From: Sipunculus nudus
Taxonomy: Eukaryota > Annelida > Sipuncula > Golfingiida > Sipunculidae
Assembly: GCA_026874595.1 (NCBI GenBank)
Contig: JAPPUL010000095.1
Span: forward strand, 1,114,001-1,178,000
DNA length: 64,000 bases
Direction: 5' to 3'
Part shown: positions 37,753-46,139 of the stretch, piece by piece
Layout of the letters: the number at the start of each line of letters is the position of its first letter
Numbering within the stretch: the stretch's first letter is position 1
Translations under genes and position numbers: made by a program
Notes under the pieces: model-generated
The model's input: only the letters and a program-made list of their open reading frames with translations
Told to the model about the DNA's origin: nothing
Database searches by the model: none

Positions 37753-38907
37753 ATGAATGGAGAGCGGAAGGAAAAGGATGAGGAGTGTAAGGAGGAAAGG
37801 GAGAAGGTAGAGGGTAAGGTCCGGATATGGTTATCGACATTGTTAGTTATAACGTTTGTGATAGTGTTATTGGGAGGGGCAACGCGTTTAACGGGTTCTG
37901 GCTTATCTATGGTGGACTTAAAGTTATTGATGGGAGTAATCCCGCCGTTAAGTGAAGAAGCTTGGGCAAATAGTTTCTCAGGGTATAAGAATAGTGCAGA
38001 ATATAGGATAACGTATTCGGGAGAGGGGATGGATTTAGAAGGGTATAAGAGTATATTTTGGCTTGAGTATATGCATAGGTTAATAGGCCGAGTACTAGGC
38101 GGGATAATATTCTTGGTACCGTTTATATACTTTGTGATAAGATATTACATACAAAAACGAGTATTAACGCGGAAAGAGATATTAAAGTTCTTTATGATGT
38201 TTGTACTTGGAGCTTTACAAGGGTTTGTTGGTTGGATAATGGTAAAGAGTGGCCTAGATGAATCAAGCGCGCATATACAAGGTGGTTTGGTAAATGTTAG
38301 TCCATATCGTCTTACCTTACACTTAAGTTTCGCCTTATTGATATATCTTTATATACTTTGGTTGCTGATGAGTTTTTCTTCTTATGTAGCAGAAGGTGAT
38401 TACGGAGCAGAAGGTGGTTATAGTAAAGGGTTATATATAGGGACAATAACACTTACAGTTTTAATTAGTTTAACAATAGTGTCAGGAGGCATAGTTGCAG
38501 GGATAAAAGCGGGTATGGTGTCTAAGACGTTTCCGTTAATGCTTGGTAATTTTGATGGATATATTATCCCTCCTGGCTTATACAGTTTAAATCCATGGTA
38601 TTTAAACTTTTGGGAAAACAAATTGAATGTACAATTTAATCATAGGATGCTCGCTTATTTGGTATTAATCTATATAGGAATATTATTTGTACTATTTAAG
38701 AGGCAGGGATTTTTATTAAGGTCTAAACTACCTAACATCTTGGTATTTATAGGATTTATACAAGTGATACTAGGAGTTATAACACTATTAAACTTCCTAC
38801 CCAAAAGCGGTACAACTGTTTTGACAGGGACTTTACATCAAGGAGTAGGGTTTTTGTTATTGACAGTATCTTTTATTATAAGCACACGTTTAGGGCGTAA
38901 AGCTTAG
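37753..38907 (+). CDS. ctaA: Heme A synthase (COX15/CtaA type)
   Basis: 384 residues with about eight membrane helices. Signature blocks: GGATRLTGSGLSMVD in the first helix, IPPLSEEAWANSFSGYKNSAEY, FWLEYMHRLIGRVLGG (heme-ligand His), LHLSFALL, FNHRMLAY and TLHQGVGFLL. The long first loop is of the COX15 (alphaproteobacterial/mitochondrial) kind. It oxidises the C8 methyl of heme O to heme A in the inner membrane. No ctaB or cytochrome oxidase genes are in the window, so it is an orphan here but implies an aa3-type oxidase elsewhere. A charged, Glu/Lys-rich leader of ~25 residues precedes the first helix. Confidence 0.9.
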   Translation: MNGERKEKDEECKEEREKVEGKVRIWLSTLLVITFVIVLLGGATRLTGSGLSMVDLKLLMGVIPPLSEEAWANSFSGYKNSAEYRITYSGEGMDLEGYKSIFWLEYMHRLIGRVLGGIIFLVPFIYFVIRYYIQKRVLTRKEILKFFMMFVLGALQGFVGWIMVKSGLDESSAHIQGGLVNVSPYRLTLHLSFALLIYLYILWLLMSFSSYVAEGDYGAEGGYSKGLYIGTITLTVLISLTIVSGGIVAGIKAGMVSKTFPLMLGNFDGYIIPPGLYSLNPWYLNFWENKLNVQFNHRMLAYLVLIYIGILFVLFKRQGFLLRSKLPNILVFIGFIQVILGVITLLNFLPKSGTTVLTGTLHQGVGFLLLTVSFIISTRLGRKA

Positions 38908-38919
38908 GAATATTTATCT

Positions 38920-38967
38920 AGCTTATGAAGTTAGCTTATGAAGTTAGCTTATAAAGTTAGCTTATGA
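38920..38967. repeat. 13-bp tandem repeat spanning the fbp stop codon
   Basis: Three copies plus a partial fourth of AGCTTATGAAGTT (third copy with one change). The last copies overlap the 3' end and stop codon of fbp; the others extend into the 49-bp gap towards ctaA. Confidence 0.9.
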
Positions 38968-39937
38968 AAGACATCAATTCGTCTATATTTTCTTTACTGC
39001 CGAGGAAAAAAGGTGCTCTTTCATGTAAAGAAGATTGTATGTAATCAAGTGCGGCGGTAGTGCCACAGAATGCTAAGCCACAAGCTTGTTCAATTATAAA
39101 AGCCATAGGTGCAATCTCATAAAGCACTCGTAGTTTAGCCTTTTTGGATTTTGCCTCTTCGGGGTATCCAAAGATCCCACCTTTTATAATCGTCCTGTGC
39201 ACATCAGCAACTAGTGAACCTGTATATCGTGCACTATAGGTCTTATCTTCTTTTATCTTTTTAATATACCCTTGTACAGCAGGATTCCACTTATCAAAAT
39301 AAGCCTCATTGAAAGAGTATATATTCCCTTTGTCTTTAATACACATATTCGGATGTGATAGTAGATATGTTCCGACGGTTGGGTCTAATGTAAAGGCATT
39401 TACGCCATCACCTGCTGTGTATACAAGTATTGTTGAGGAGCCATATAGTACATATCCTGCTGCAACTTGAGTTTTACCTGGAGTATAAAAATCGGTTTCA
39501 TCTCCGCGTATACGTCTTTTAATTGAAAATATGGTGCCGACACTAATATTGACATCGATATTGGATGAGCCGTCTAGAGGATCCATTGCTATAATATATT
39601 TACTATCCTTACCTGCCTCAGGGTATATTATATTCTCAAGTTCCTCAGAAGCAATTGCATAAAACTGCCCTGAGGAAGATAGGTGTTTAATCATAATGTT
39701 ATTTGAAATCTCATCAAGCTTCTGAACTTCTTCTCCTTGGACATTAATATTACCAGAAGAACCTAGTATATCGGAAAGTCCAGCACGTCTTATCCTTGCG
39801 CTTATTATCTTTGTTGCTGTTTCTATTGCAGTTAAGGCTATTGAAAAACCACCTGTTGCCTTTGGCTGGCGAGCTCGTTCTTCTAAAATGAATCGATTTA
39901 ACGCAATCCCTATGACCCTATTATCTGTTTTTAGCAT
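38957..39937 (-). CDS. fbp: Fructose-1,6-bisphosphatase class I
   Basis: A 326-residue enzyme of gluconeogenesis or the Calvin cycle. The metal and phosphate motif MDPLDGSSNIDVN is at residues ~118-130, with upstream ASEELE and the C-terminal block GGIFGYPE...KLRVLYEIAPMAFIIEQACG. It hydrolyses fructose-1,6-bisphosphate to fructose-6-phosphate, which would feed sucrose-phosphate synthesis. GGAGA precedes the ATG. It converges on ctaA. Confidence 0.95.
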   Translation of the reverse strand: MLKTDNRVIGIALNRFILEERARQPKATGGFSIALTAIETATKIISARIRRAGLSDILGSSGNINVQGEEVQKLDEISNNIMIKHLSSSGQFYAIASEELENIIYPEAGKDSKYIIAMDPLDGSSNIDVNISVGTIFSIKRRIRGDETDFYTPGKTQVAAGYVLYGSSTILVYTAGDGVNAFTLDPTVGTYLLSHPNMCIKDKGNIYSFNEAYFDKWNPAVQGYIKKIKEDKTYSARYTGSLVADVHRTIIKGGIFGYPEEAKSKKAKLRVLYEIAPMAFIIEQACGLAFCGTTAALDYIQSSLHERAPFFLGSKENIDELMSFIS

Positions 39938-40160
39938 AATATGTCTCCTTTTTTTTTTACTTTTACTTTTTTACTTTTACATTCTAAACCTCGTTAAGGC
40001 AAAATCTGTTTAACTTTTTGATATGCCTTAATTTATTAACCTTTGGCTTTTATGCCTTTGCTTACAAAAATAAGCGACATACTTAATTTTAAATTTAGTA
40101 AAAAAAACATTTGTAGTAAGGATTTAAAAGGATTTAAAAGGATAATTGTAAGGGATGCGT

Positions 40161-42191
40161 TTACAATTTTATGTATTTATTGGCGATGGAGTGTAGCTTT
40201 GTATCAGATAGGCAATGAAAGAACTTTATCTTTGTTAGAAGATACGGAGATACTTTACTTATTGGAATATGTATAATTGCTTTTTTGTGCTTTGATGCAA
40301 AATTGTAAATATATTTACTTGGCATTTCTTTTGAAAGGCATACAATATGAGTTCCTGTAGAAAGGATTACAGAACTAAGGAGAAGGTGCTCACTTTTAAT
40401 TATCTTTTTATCAAATTGGTTTTTACTCCATGAGTCTTTTTTGCCCGTTGGCGGGTATACAGATAAAAGTCCGCCATATTCCGCCAAGCTAATACCAGGT
40501 CCAACTAACTTCTCTCCAGGTGTAGTTGAATATAATATTATATCACTACTCCGAGCTCCTTCAGCAAACCAGGACATCGTTGTTGTGTAAATATCTTGTT
40601 TAGCATCCTTTGCAGAGTCAAATATTATAACCACATTCCCAACAAACTTTTTAAGCATACTACTCTCTTCGCAAACAATTATTTTTCCCCGTGCAAGTTC
40701 TCTAATAGTTTCTCTTGTGTTAAGAGCGTCTAAAAAGGAAGTTGTTAACTCTGCTTCTTTATTTATCTTGCTCTTTAGGATATCATTGCCAAGTCCTCTT
40801 AAATAATTGCAATAGTTTTCAAGCCTAATGTCTTCTTTATCATATGATATAATGCTGCCTTTATCCCATAGTGAATACCAAAATCCTGATGCTCGTTCTT
40901 TGTTTTCGAATTTTGTTATGAAGGATATATTTTGTGTTTTTAACCATGATTTTTGTTTTAGTATTTGTTTTTGTGTTTGTTTTTTTTGCTTTTTGTGTTT
41001 GTTTTTATAAAATACTTCTTTTTTGAATTCAGCTAACATGTCGTAATTATCTTGAAAGGGATAAAAACTCATTATACGATATAGCTCATATGCGAAAGTA
41101 TTGTTTACAACATTTTTTGCAGCATATAAAAGTTGCTGTGGATTTGGAACTAAATTATTTTCGATTAAGGCATAATTCCTTGCAAGTTTTAAAGTGATAG
41201 CGGGTGCTCCTTCTCGTAAGGGACCCCAATATTTTTGGTATGTATTTTTCGTATAAATTATTAAATCGTGCAAAAAGTCATAGCGATCAAGGTGAGATTC
41301 TTTAGACTTTATAGGAGCTAACCATTCTGCAATATCTTCTGTTTGTGATATAAATTCTTGAGTATTCTTTTTGTCAATTTTGGTATGTAGGAGGGGTCTT
41401 TGTGGATTTAGCTCTGTATGGAAACGATTTAAGCCTTTGCGCATTAATTCATATGTGTAAGTCAAGAATGGCATATTTGGGAGTATATCATTGTATTTAG
41501 AGCTTGGCAGGTGAAATATATTAATATGGTTGTCATGGCATTCAAGTTTTGCATCATGAGTATTGTAGTTAGGATTTAGTATGTCTTTGTCAGAAAGCAA
41601 GGCGTTTATCATCTCATGATAATTAATATCATATAAGAAAAGGACCTTGTTATAGGAGAGTGCCATATTTTTAATTTGATAGACCATAGTAAGTATGGAT
41701 TTTAAATCATCTTTATTTTGACTTTTTGTATTAATGCTTTTTTTATATGTGCTATAAAAGTCCTTAAGGCCACATTTAAAAAGGTAGTAGTCAATATCAA
41801 TCCAGATGCTGTTAAAATTGTCTTTGTATACTTTATCTTTGTTATATTCTTTATCATCGTTATCGACTAGATAGAGTTCAACCTCATATTCAAGAGCAAG
41901 ACGAGTTGCTTCTACAAAAGGATTTGTAGGTTCTATTACTAAATGTTTTTTTGTATTTGAATTAGGTGTATTATATGCCAATAGAGAAAGGTAAGGGAGT
42001 CTTTGTACGGCGAGTTTTAGTTTAGCTAATATGCTACTAGGAAGCTGTATAGCAATACAGTCAGGGTTTAGTGCTAAGAAAGTATTTTTAACGTACTGAG
42101 CGAATTCTAAAGAAGGATATATACAAGGAACACAATATATATTTTGAATTTGAAAGCAGTAATTATTAAACAAGCTCGTTATCATCGTCAT
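40161..42191 (-). CDS. Large protein of unknown function paired with MoxR ATPase
   Basis: About 676 residues from ATG 42191 (or ATG 42185), overlapping the 3' end of the MoxR gene by ~26 bp, so translation is probably coupled. No known domain is certain. The N-terminal part (NPDCIAIQLPSS...VQRLPYLSLLAYNT...VIEPTNPFVEATRLALEYEVELYLVD) reads like a Rossmann-like or TraB/DUF5682-like fold found beside MoxR ATPases, a weak visual match. A Lys/Gln-rich run (KNKHKKQKKQTQKQ) divides it from a C-terminal half rich in strands (GKIIVCEESSMLKKFVGNVVIIFDSAKDA, GARSSDIILYSTTPGEKLVGPG). The second half might be a substrate-binding or VWA-like domain, but no MIDAS motif is seen. Confidence 0.55.
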   Translation of the reverse strand: MTMITSLFNNYCFQIQNIYCVPCIYPSLEFAQYVKNTFLALNPDCIAIQLPSSILAKLKLAVQRLPYLSLLAYNTPNSNTKKHLVIEPTNPFVEATRLALEYEVELYLVDNDDKEYNKDKVYKDNFNSIWIDIDYYLFKCGLKDFYSTYKKSINTKSQNKDDLKSILTMVYQIKNMALSYNKVLFLYDINYHEMINALLSDKDILNPNYNTHDAKLECHDNHINIFHLPSSKYNDILPNMPFLTYTYELMRKGLNRFHTELNPQRPLLHTKIDKKNTQEFISQTEDIAEWLAPIKSKESHLDRYDFLHDLIIYTKNTYQKYWGPLREGAPAITLKLARNYALIENNLVPNPQQLLYAAKNVVNNTFAYELYRIMSFYPFQDNYDMLAEFKKEVFYKNKHKKQKKQTQKQILKQKSWLKTQNISFITKFENKERASGFWYSLWDKGSIISYDKEDIRLENYCNYLRGLGNDILKSKINKEAELTTSFLDALNTRETIRELARGKIIVCEESSMLKKFVGNVVIIFDSAKDAKQDIYTTTMSWFAEGARSSDIILYSTTPGEKLVGPGISLAEYGGLLSVYPPTGKKDSWSKNQFDKKIIKSEHLLLSSVILSTGTHIVCLSKEMPSKYIYNFASKHKKAIIHIPISKVSPYLLTKIKFFHCLSDTKLHSIANKYIKL

Positions 42192-43152
42192 TCTCAGCCA
42201 TGTAATTATGCTCCCAAACGCTTGACATATCATTCATGATATTAAGGCTTGGTTGATAGTCAGGATTAAGATAGTTAACGGCCTCAGTCCCAAGTATTTG
42301 TTCTATTGACTTAATAAGAGCCTTGTCAAGGCTTTGGTTTTCAAGTGTGATTAGCCGCTGAGCATACTTAATAATATTAATACCGTCCTTAGTAGAAAAG
42401 GGCTCGTCGAACTGATGGACATGATATAAGAATGAGCTCATTTTATCAATCAATTTCTCATGAGCAAATGGCACATTAACTTTAAGTATCTTATGTTCTT
42501 CTTTTTGGTTAAGAGGAGTCATTTTAATAACAGGCTGCAAACGCGACATAATATATTCAGGGACTTCAAAAGAGGAGGCATCATCATTCATGGTAACGCA
42601 GCATCTAAAGTCATCATGAGCGTGTATTTTAATACCTGTAATTAAAGAGTATAAAGTTCTACGTTCATCTAACATAGAAGCAAGAGATGCCCAAGCTTTT
42701 TCATTCATACGGCTTGCCTCATCAAGTAAACAAATACCGCCGCTAATAAACGCACTAAGCAAAGGTGAGGCATGATATTGAATATTCTTATTTTGGTCAA
42801 GCACAGGAGTAATTATAAGGTCCTCAGCTCTAGTGTCGACACTACATTGAAAGACAAAGATATCTTGTTTTAGTTTTTTAGCAACAGAATAAGCCAAAGA
42901 AGTTTTACCCGAACCTGGATTACCTATTATGCGTGGTGTTAGGGGCAGGTCTAACTCATCAAGCTTTAGCCAACAAGCCTCAAGTTGTTTTTGAAATCGA
43001 GGTAAACTGATAACGGATGAGATAATGGAGTCGGGTTTGGCAAGAATAATTTTTATACCGTTTATAGAGCAAGAATTATTATTATTATCTTTTTTTGACT
43101 TCTTGCTATCATTATCGGAAGTAGATTTTCTAGAAGCATTTGAATCATTCAT
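42166..43152 (-). CDS. MoxR-type AAA+ ATPase
   Basis: A 328-residue AAA+ protein. Walker A GNPGSGKTS at residues 77-85, Walker B ICLLDEAS at 140-146, sensor-1 region CCVTMND near 210, and an Arg-finger stretch MSRLQPVIKMTPL. MoxR proteins act as chaperones that activate partner complexes, often with VWA proteins. Here the partner is the overlapping downstream gene. The N-terminal ~30 residues are Ser/Asn/Lys-rich and probably disordered. The gene is divergent from the HD-GYP gene. Confidence 0.85.
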   Translation of the reverse strand: MNDSNASRKSTSDNDSKKSKKDNNNNSCSINGIKIILAKPDSIISSVISLPRFQKQLEACWLKLDELDLPLTPRIIGNPGSGKTSLAYSVAKKLKQDIFVFQCSVDTRAEDLIITPVLDQNKNIQYHASPLLSAFISGGICLLDEASRMNEKAWASLASMLDERRTLYSLITGIKIHAHDDFRCCVTMNDDASSFEVPEYIMSRLQPVIKMTPLNQKEEHKILKVNVPFAHEKLIDKMSSFLYHVHQFDEPFSTKDGINIIKYAQRLITLENQSLDKALIKSIEQILGTEAVNYLNPDYQPSLNIMNDMSSVWEHNYMAENDDDNELV

Positions 43153-43532
43153 AAAAAGCTTTTGTAAGTCCTTTCAAAACTAAGAATAAAAAAAAATAGC
43201 ATTATATCCCCAAGCCAAAAGGCTTATTTGGTTACAAAATATACATTGTTGAAAAACACCAAAGAATTAATATTTGAATTAATATTTGAAGATTACTAAT
43301 AAACTTTTTATATAGTAAACAAGATATATATATATATTTTTAATGGATGTCTTTTCGATATATTATAATATGGAATAAGTTAAGAAACTGAGCTAGAAAA
43401 TAGGTTTTCAATTAATATACAACTAATCCTTATAATAATTGTGTTTAGTAAACAAACGAGTTTAGTAAAGGCGAGTAGAAGCAATTATGATATTACAGGT
43501 AATAAAAAAAGATAAAAAAAAAGAAGAAGGCT
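43153..43532. other. Divergent intergenic region
   Basis: A 380-bp A/T-rich gap between the MoxR gene (minus) and the HD-GYP gene (plus). A small inverted repeat, AAGCC-AAAA-GGCTT, lies near 43215. A TATAAT hexamer lies at 43364-43369 but has no clear -35. An 11-bp direct repeat (GAATTAATATT-like, twice near 43265-43290) is present. No RNA gene was recognised. Confidence 0.4.
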
Positions 43533-43614
43533 TTGGATGAAAAAGCTACTTGGATGAAAAAGCTACTTGGATGAAAAAGCTACTTGGATGAAAAAACTAC
43601 GATGAAAAAACTAC
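43533..43614 (+). repeat. 17-bp tandem repeat forming four minicistrons with ATGA overlaps
   Basis: Four copies of TTGGATGAAAAAGCTAC (fourth with one change) at 43533, 43550, 43567 and 43584, then a partial 14-bp copy that is the true gene start. Each unit has an ATG (43537, 43554, 43571, 43588). The resulting 5-6 codon peptide (MKKLLG or MKKLR) ends at a TGA that overlaps the next ATG as ATGA. The fifth ATG, 43602, is that of the HD-GYP gene. The only Shine-Dalgarno-like sequence (GAAGAAGG, ending 43530) is placed for the first ATG, 43537. Confidence 0.9.
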
Positions 43615-46058
43615 TTCGAATATCGGCAAAATATTATAATCTGGTAAAAGAAGAGCAAGGTCAATATTTAAAGAGAGATAAAATAGATTTTGGGATACTA
43701 GAAGCCTATGAGGAGCTACCAAAGACGAAGGCGTTAGTCGTAGTTCTTGTTGAGCCAACACATCCTGTTTTACGAATGAAAGAGTTTTACGAAAGGTATT
43801 TAAATAATGTATTGACGACAAAGTTTGTGATAGTAAAAGCGGATAATGAAGCGGATATTACTCCAACTAGATTAAAAATAGATTCTTTTATATACAAAGA
43901 GCCGCTAAAATATCCAATAGATAAAAAAACGTTTAAATTATTTATGCAAGAGCTCTACAAGGTATTGGAAGGAGAGGATGTATGCAGTTTGCATGAGGAA
44001 TTATTGTTAAAAGAAGAACAACTTGATGGTGCAAGTAATATTCTAAAGTTATTGTATAGCACAAAGAGCGCGGAGACAGTTTTGGGAGAGGTGGTAAAGC
44101 ACTTAAAGAGTTTAATAGGCTGTAAAAACTTAGTGATACGGAATGTGCTGCAAGGGGCAGATAAGGCACTAGTAAGCCAACAAATATACCCTAAGGCGGA
44201 GGCGTCATATAATTACATACGTGAAGGAACGCTTTTATGGCAAGTGATAAAGGAGGGAGAGACGGTAAATATTATAGATAAAGAAGATTTGTTAAGATAT
44301 AAGGAGGCAGAAGGTTTAAGAGCTTTATTAGAAGGATTAGTTGTAGCGCCAATAATTCAAACAGGAGGGGATATACAAGGCATTTTAGAGGTAATAGATA
44401 AGGAAGAAAGCTTAGGTGAGAGGAGAGTTTTCACATCTAGAGATATAAGTCTAATAAACATGTTGCTACCCTACATAGGGTTATTGATAAAGCGGATGGA
44501 AAGAGAAGCACGAGAAGATGAGATCGTGGAATTTGCAAAGATAGGCAAGGCACTGCTTATGGAGCGAGAGCATTTAAAGCTTTTAAAGTTCATCTTAGAT
44601 AAGAGTATAGAGCTAACAGAGAGTGATTGCGGGACAATATACATAGTAGAGAATCTAGGGGACTTGAAAGTGCTAAGGTTTGCCTTTTCATCATTAATGC
44701 TTACGGAGGAAGCATCCTACATACCACTAGATAAAAATAGTATAAGCGGCTATGTTGGACTTACAAAAGAGATATTAAACATATCAGATGCCTATAAAGT
44801 GGATGAGAAGCGAGATTACAAGTTAAACTTAGAATACGACAAAGCCTATAATTATAAAACGAAGTCAATGCTAGTAGTCCCGATGACAAATCAAAGAGGG
44901 GATGTAATAGGAGTAATACAGCTAATAAATAAAAAGCTTTCAACAGGGATAGTGCTAGATAGAACTAATGTAGATCGTTTTGTGATATCTTATTTAAAGC
45001 ATGATGAAGATTTGATAGTAGCAATAGCAGGGCAAGCAGCGGTAGCGATAGAGAATAATATATTATATCACGACATACAAAAAATGCTTGAAGGTTTTGT
45101 AAGGGCATCAGTAACAGCAATAGAGTCCCGAGACCCGACAACGTCCGGGCACTCAGAGCGCGTTGCAATATATACAGTAGAGCTTGCGAAGGTAGTGAAT
45201 AAGATAAGTAAGGGCAAATGGGCAAATATAGGGTTTAATGAACAACAGTTAACGGAGCTTAGGTACGCCTCACTTTTGCATGATTTTGGGAAAGTAGGCA
45301 TAAGAGAGAGTGTACTAGTTAAGGCGAAGAAGTTATATAACCATGAACTTGACTTAGTAGTTGCTAGATTTAATTTTATAAAACGGACCTTACAATACGA
45401 GAGTGCAAATAGGAAGATAGAATATCTAAAGTTGCATGGGAATGAGGGTTTTGAGGAATTCATGTTGAAGGAGAAACTTCGCGTAACAAAGGAGTTTAAA
45501 GATGTAGATAATCTTCTTAAGATGCTATTGAGAGCAAATGATCCTTTAGTGATAGAAAAAAAGACTGCAGAAATAATAAGTAATATCTTAGGTAAGAATT
45601 ATTTAGATATAAACGATGAAACAAAAAGTTATATAACAGAAGAAGAGGCAAAAGCGCTTTTAATAAAGAGTGGAACCTTACTAGATAGTGAACGAGAGGA
45701 GATACAAAAGCACGTAACCCATACGTTTGAGTTTTTGAGGACAATACCTTGGACAAAGGAATTAAAGAATCTGCCAAAGATAGCCTACGCTCATCATGAG
45801 AGATTAAATGGTAAAGGCTACCCACGGGGCTTAAATGATACTGAGATTCCATTACAAGCGAAGGTAATGACGGTAACAGATATATATGATGCCTTAGTTG
45901 CCCGTGACAGGCCTTACAAAAAGAGCTTAAGATATAGCGAGGCATTAGACATCTTAAAATATGAGGTTAAGTCAAATCATATAGATGGGGAGTTGGTTGA
46001 TGCTTTTATAGAGAGTAAGTTATATAGATTATTATGGAAAGGCAAAAGAGCAAGCTAA
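43602..46058 (+). CDS. GAF-GAF-HD-GYP cyclic-di-GMP phosphodiesterase-like protein
   Basis: 818 residues from ATG 43602. An in-frame TTG at 43584 would add six. Residues ~145-300 and ~325-490 look like two GAF sensor domains (the second with KSMLVVPMTNQRGDVIGVIQLIN). Residues ~500-815 are an HD-GYP domain: SRDPTTSGHSERVA, LLHDFGKVGI (H560/D561), the insert ESANRKIEYL..., then YAHHERLNGKGYPRGLN (from H731) and MTVTDIYDALVARDRPYKK. All metal-site residues appear present, so c-di-GMP hydrolysis is likely. The domain contains an insertion of ~130 residues between HD and GYP halves. Translation probably depends on the minicistron chain in front of it. Confidence 0.88.
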   Translation: MKKLLRISAKYYNLVKEEQGQYLKRDKIDFGILEAYEELPKTKALVVVLVEPTHPVLRMKEFYERYLNNVLTTKFVIVKADNEADITPTRLKIDSFIYKEPLKYPIDKKTFKLFMQELYKVLEGEDVCSLHEELLLKEEQLDGASNILKLLYSTKSAETVLGEVVKHLKSLIGCKNLVIRNVLQGADKALVSQQIYPKAEASYNYIREGTLLWQVIKEGETVNIIDKEDLLRYKEAEGLRALLEGLVVAPIIQTGGDIQGILEVIDKEESLGERRVFTSRDISLINMLLPYIGLLIKRMEREAREDEIVEFAKIGKALLMEREHLKLLKFILDKSIELTESDCGTIYIVENLGDLKVLRFAFSSLMLTEEASYIPLDKNSISGYVGLTKEILNISDAYKVDEKRDYKLNLEYDKAYNYKTKSMLVVPMTNQRGDVIGVIQLINKKLSTGIVLDRTNVDRFVISYLKHDEDLIVAIAGQAAVAIENNILYHDIQKMLEGFVRASVTAIESRDPTTSGHSERVAIYTVELAKVVNKISKGKWANIGFNEQQLTELRYASLLHDFGKVGIRESVLVKAKKLYNHELDLVVARFNFIKRTLQYESANRKIEYLKLHGNEGFEEFMLKEKLRVTKEFKDVDNLLKMLLRANDPLVIEKKTAEIISNILGKNYLDINDETKSYITEEEAKALLIKSGTLLDSEREEIQKHVTHTFEFLRTIPWTKELKNLPKIAYAHHERLNGKGYPRGLNDTEIPLQAKVMTVTDIYDALVARDRPYKKSLRYSEALDILKYEVKSNHIDGELVDAFIESKLYRLLWKGKRAS

Positions 46059-46113
46059 AAAGCTATTCTATATAAGAGTTACAAGAGTTGCTATACGTGG
46101 TTTTCTAGATATG

Positions 46114-46139
46114 GATGTATTATTTAGATGTATTATTTA
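46114..46139. repeat. 13-bp direct repeat over the xseA stop codon
   Basis: GATGTATTATTTA at 46114-46126 and again at 46127-46139. The second copy contains the TAA stop of xseA (minus strand), so the duplication covers the gene end, as in fbp. Confidence 0.85.

Noticed and set aside
40043-40276. 77-codon plus-strand frame near fbp
   Set aside because: Most of it overlaps the end of the large minus-strand gene; no RBS and no recognisable composition.
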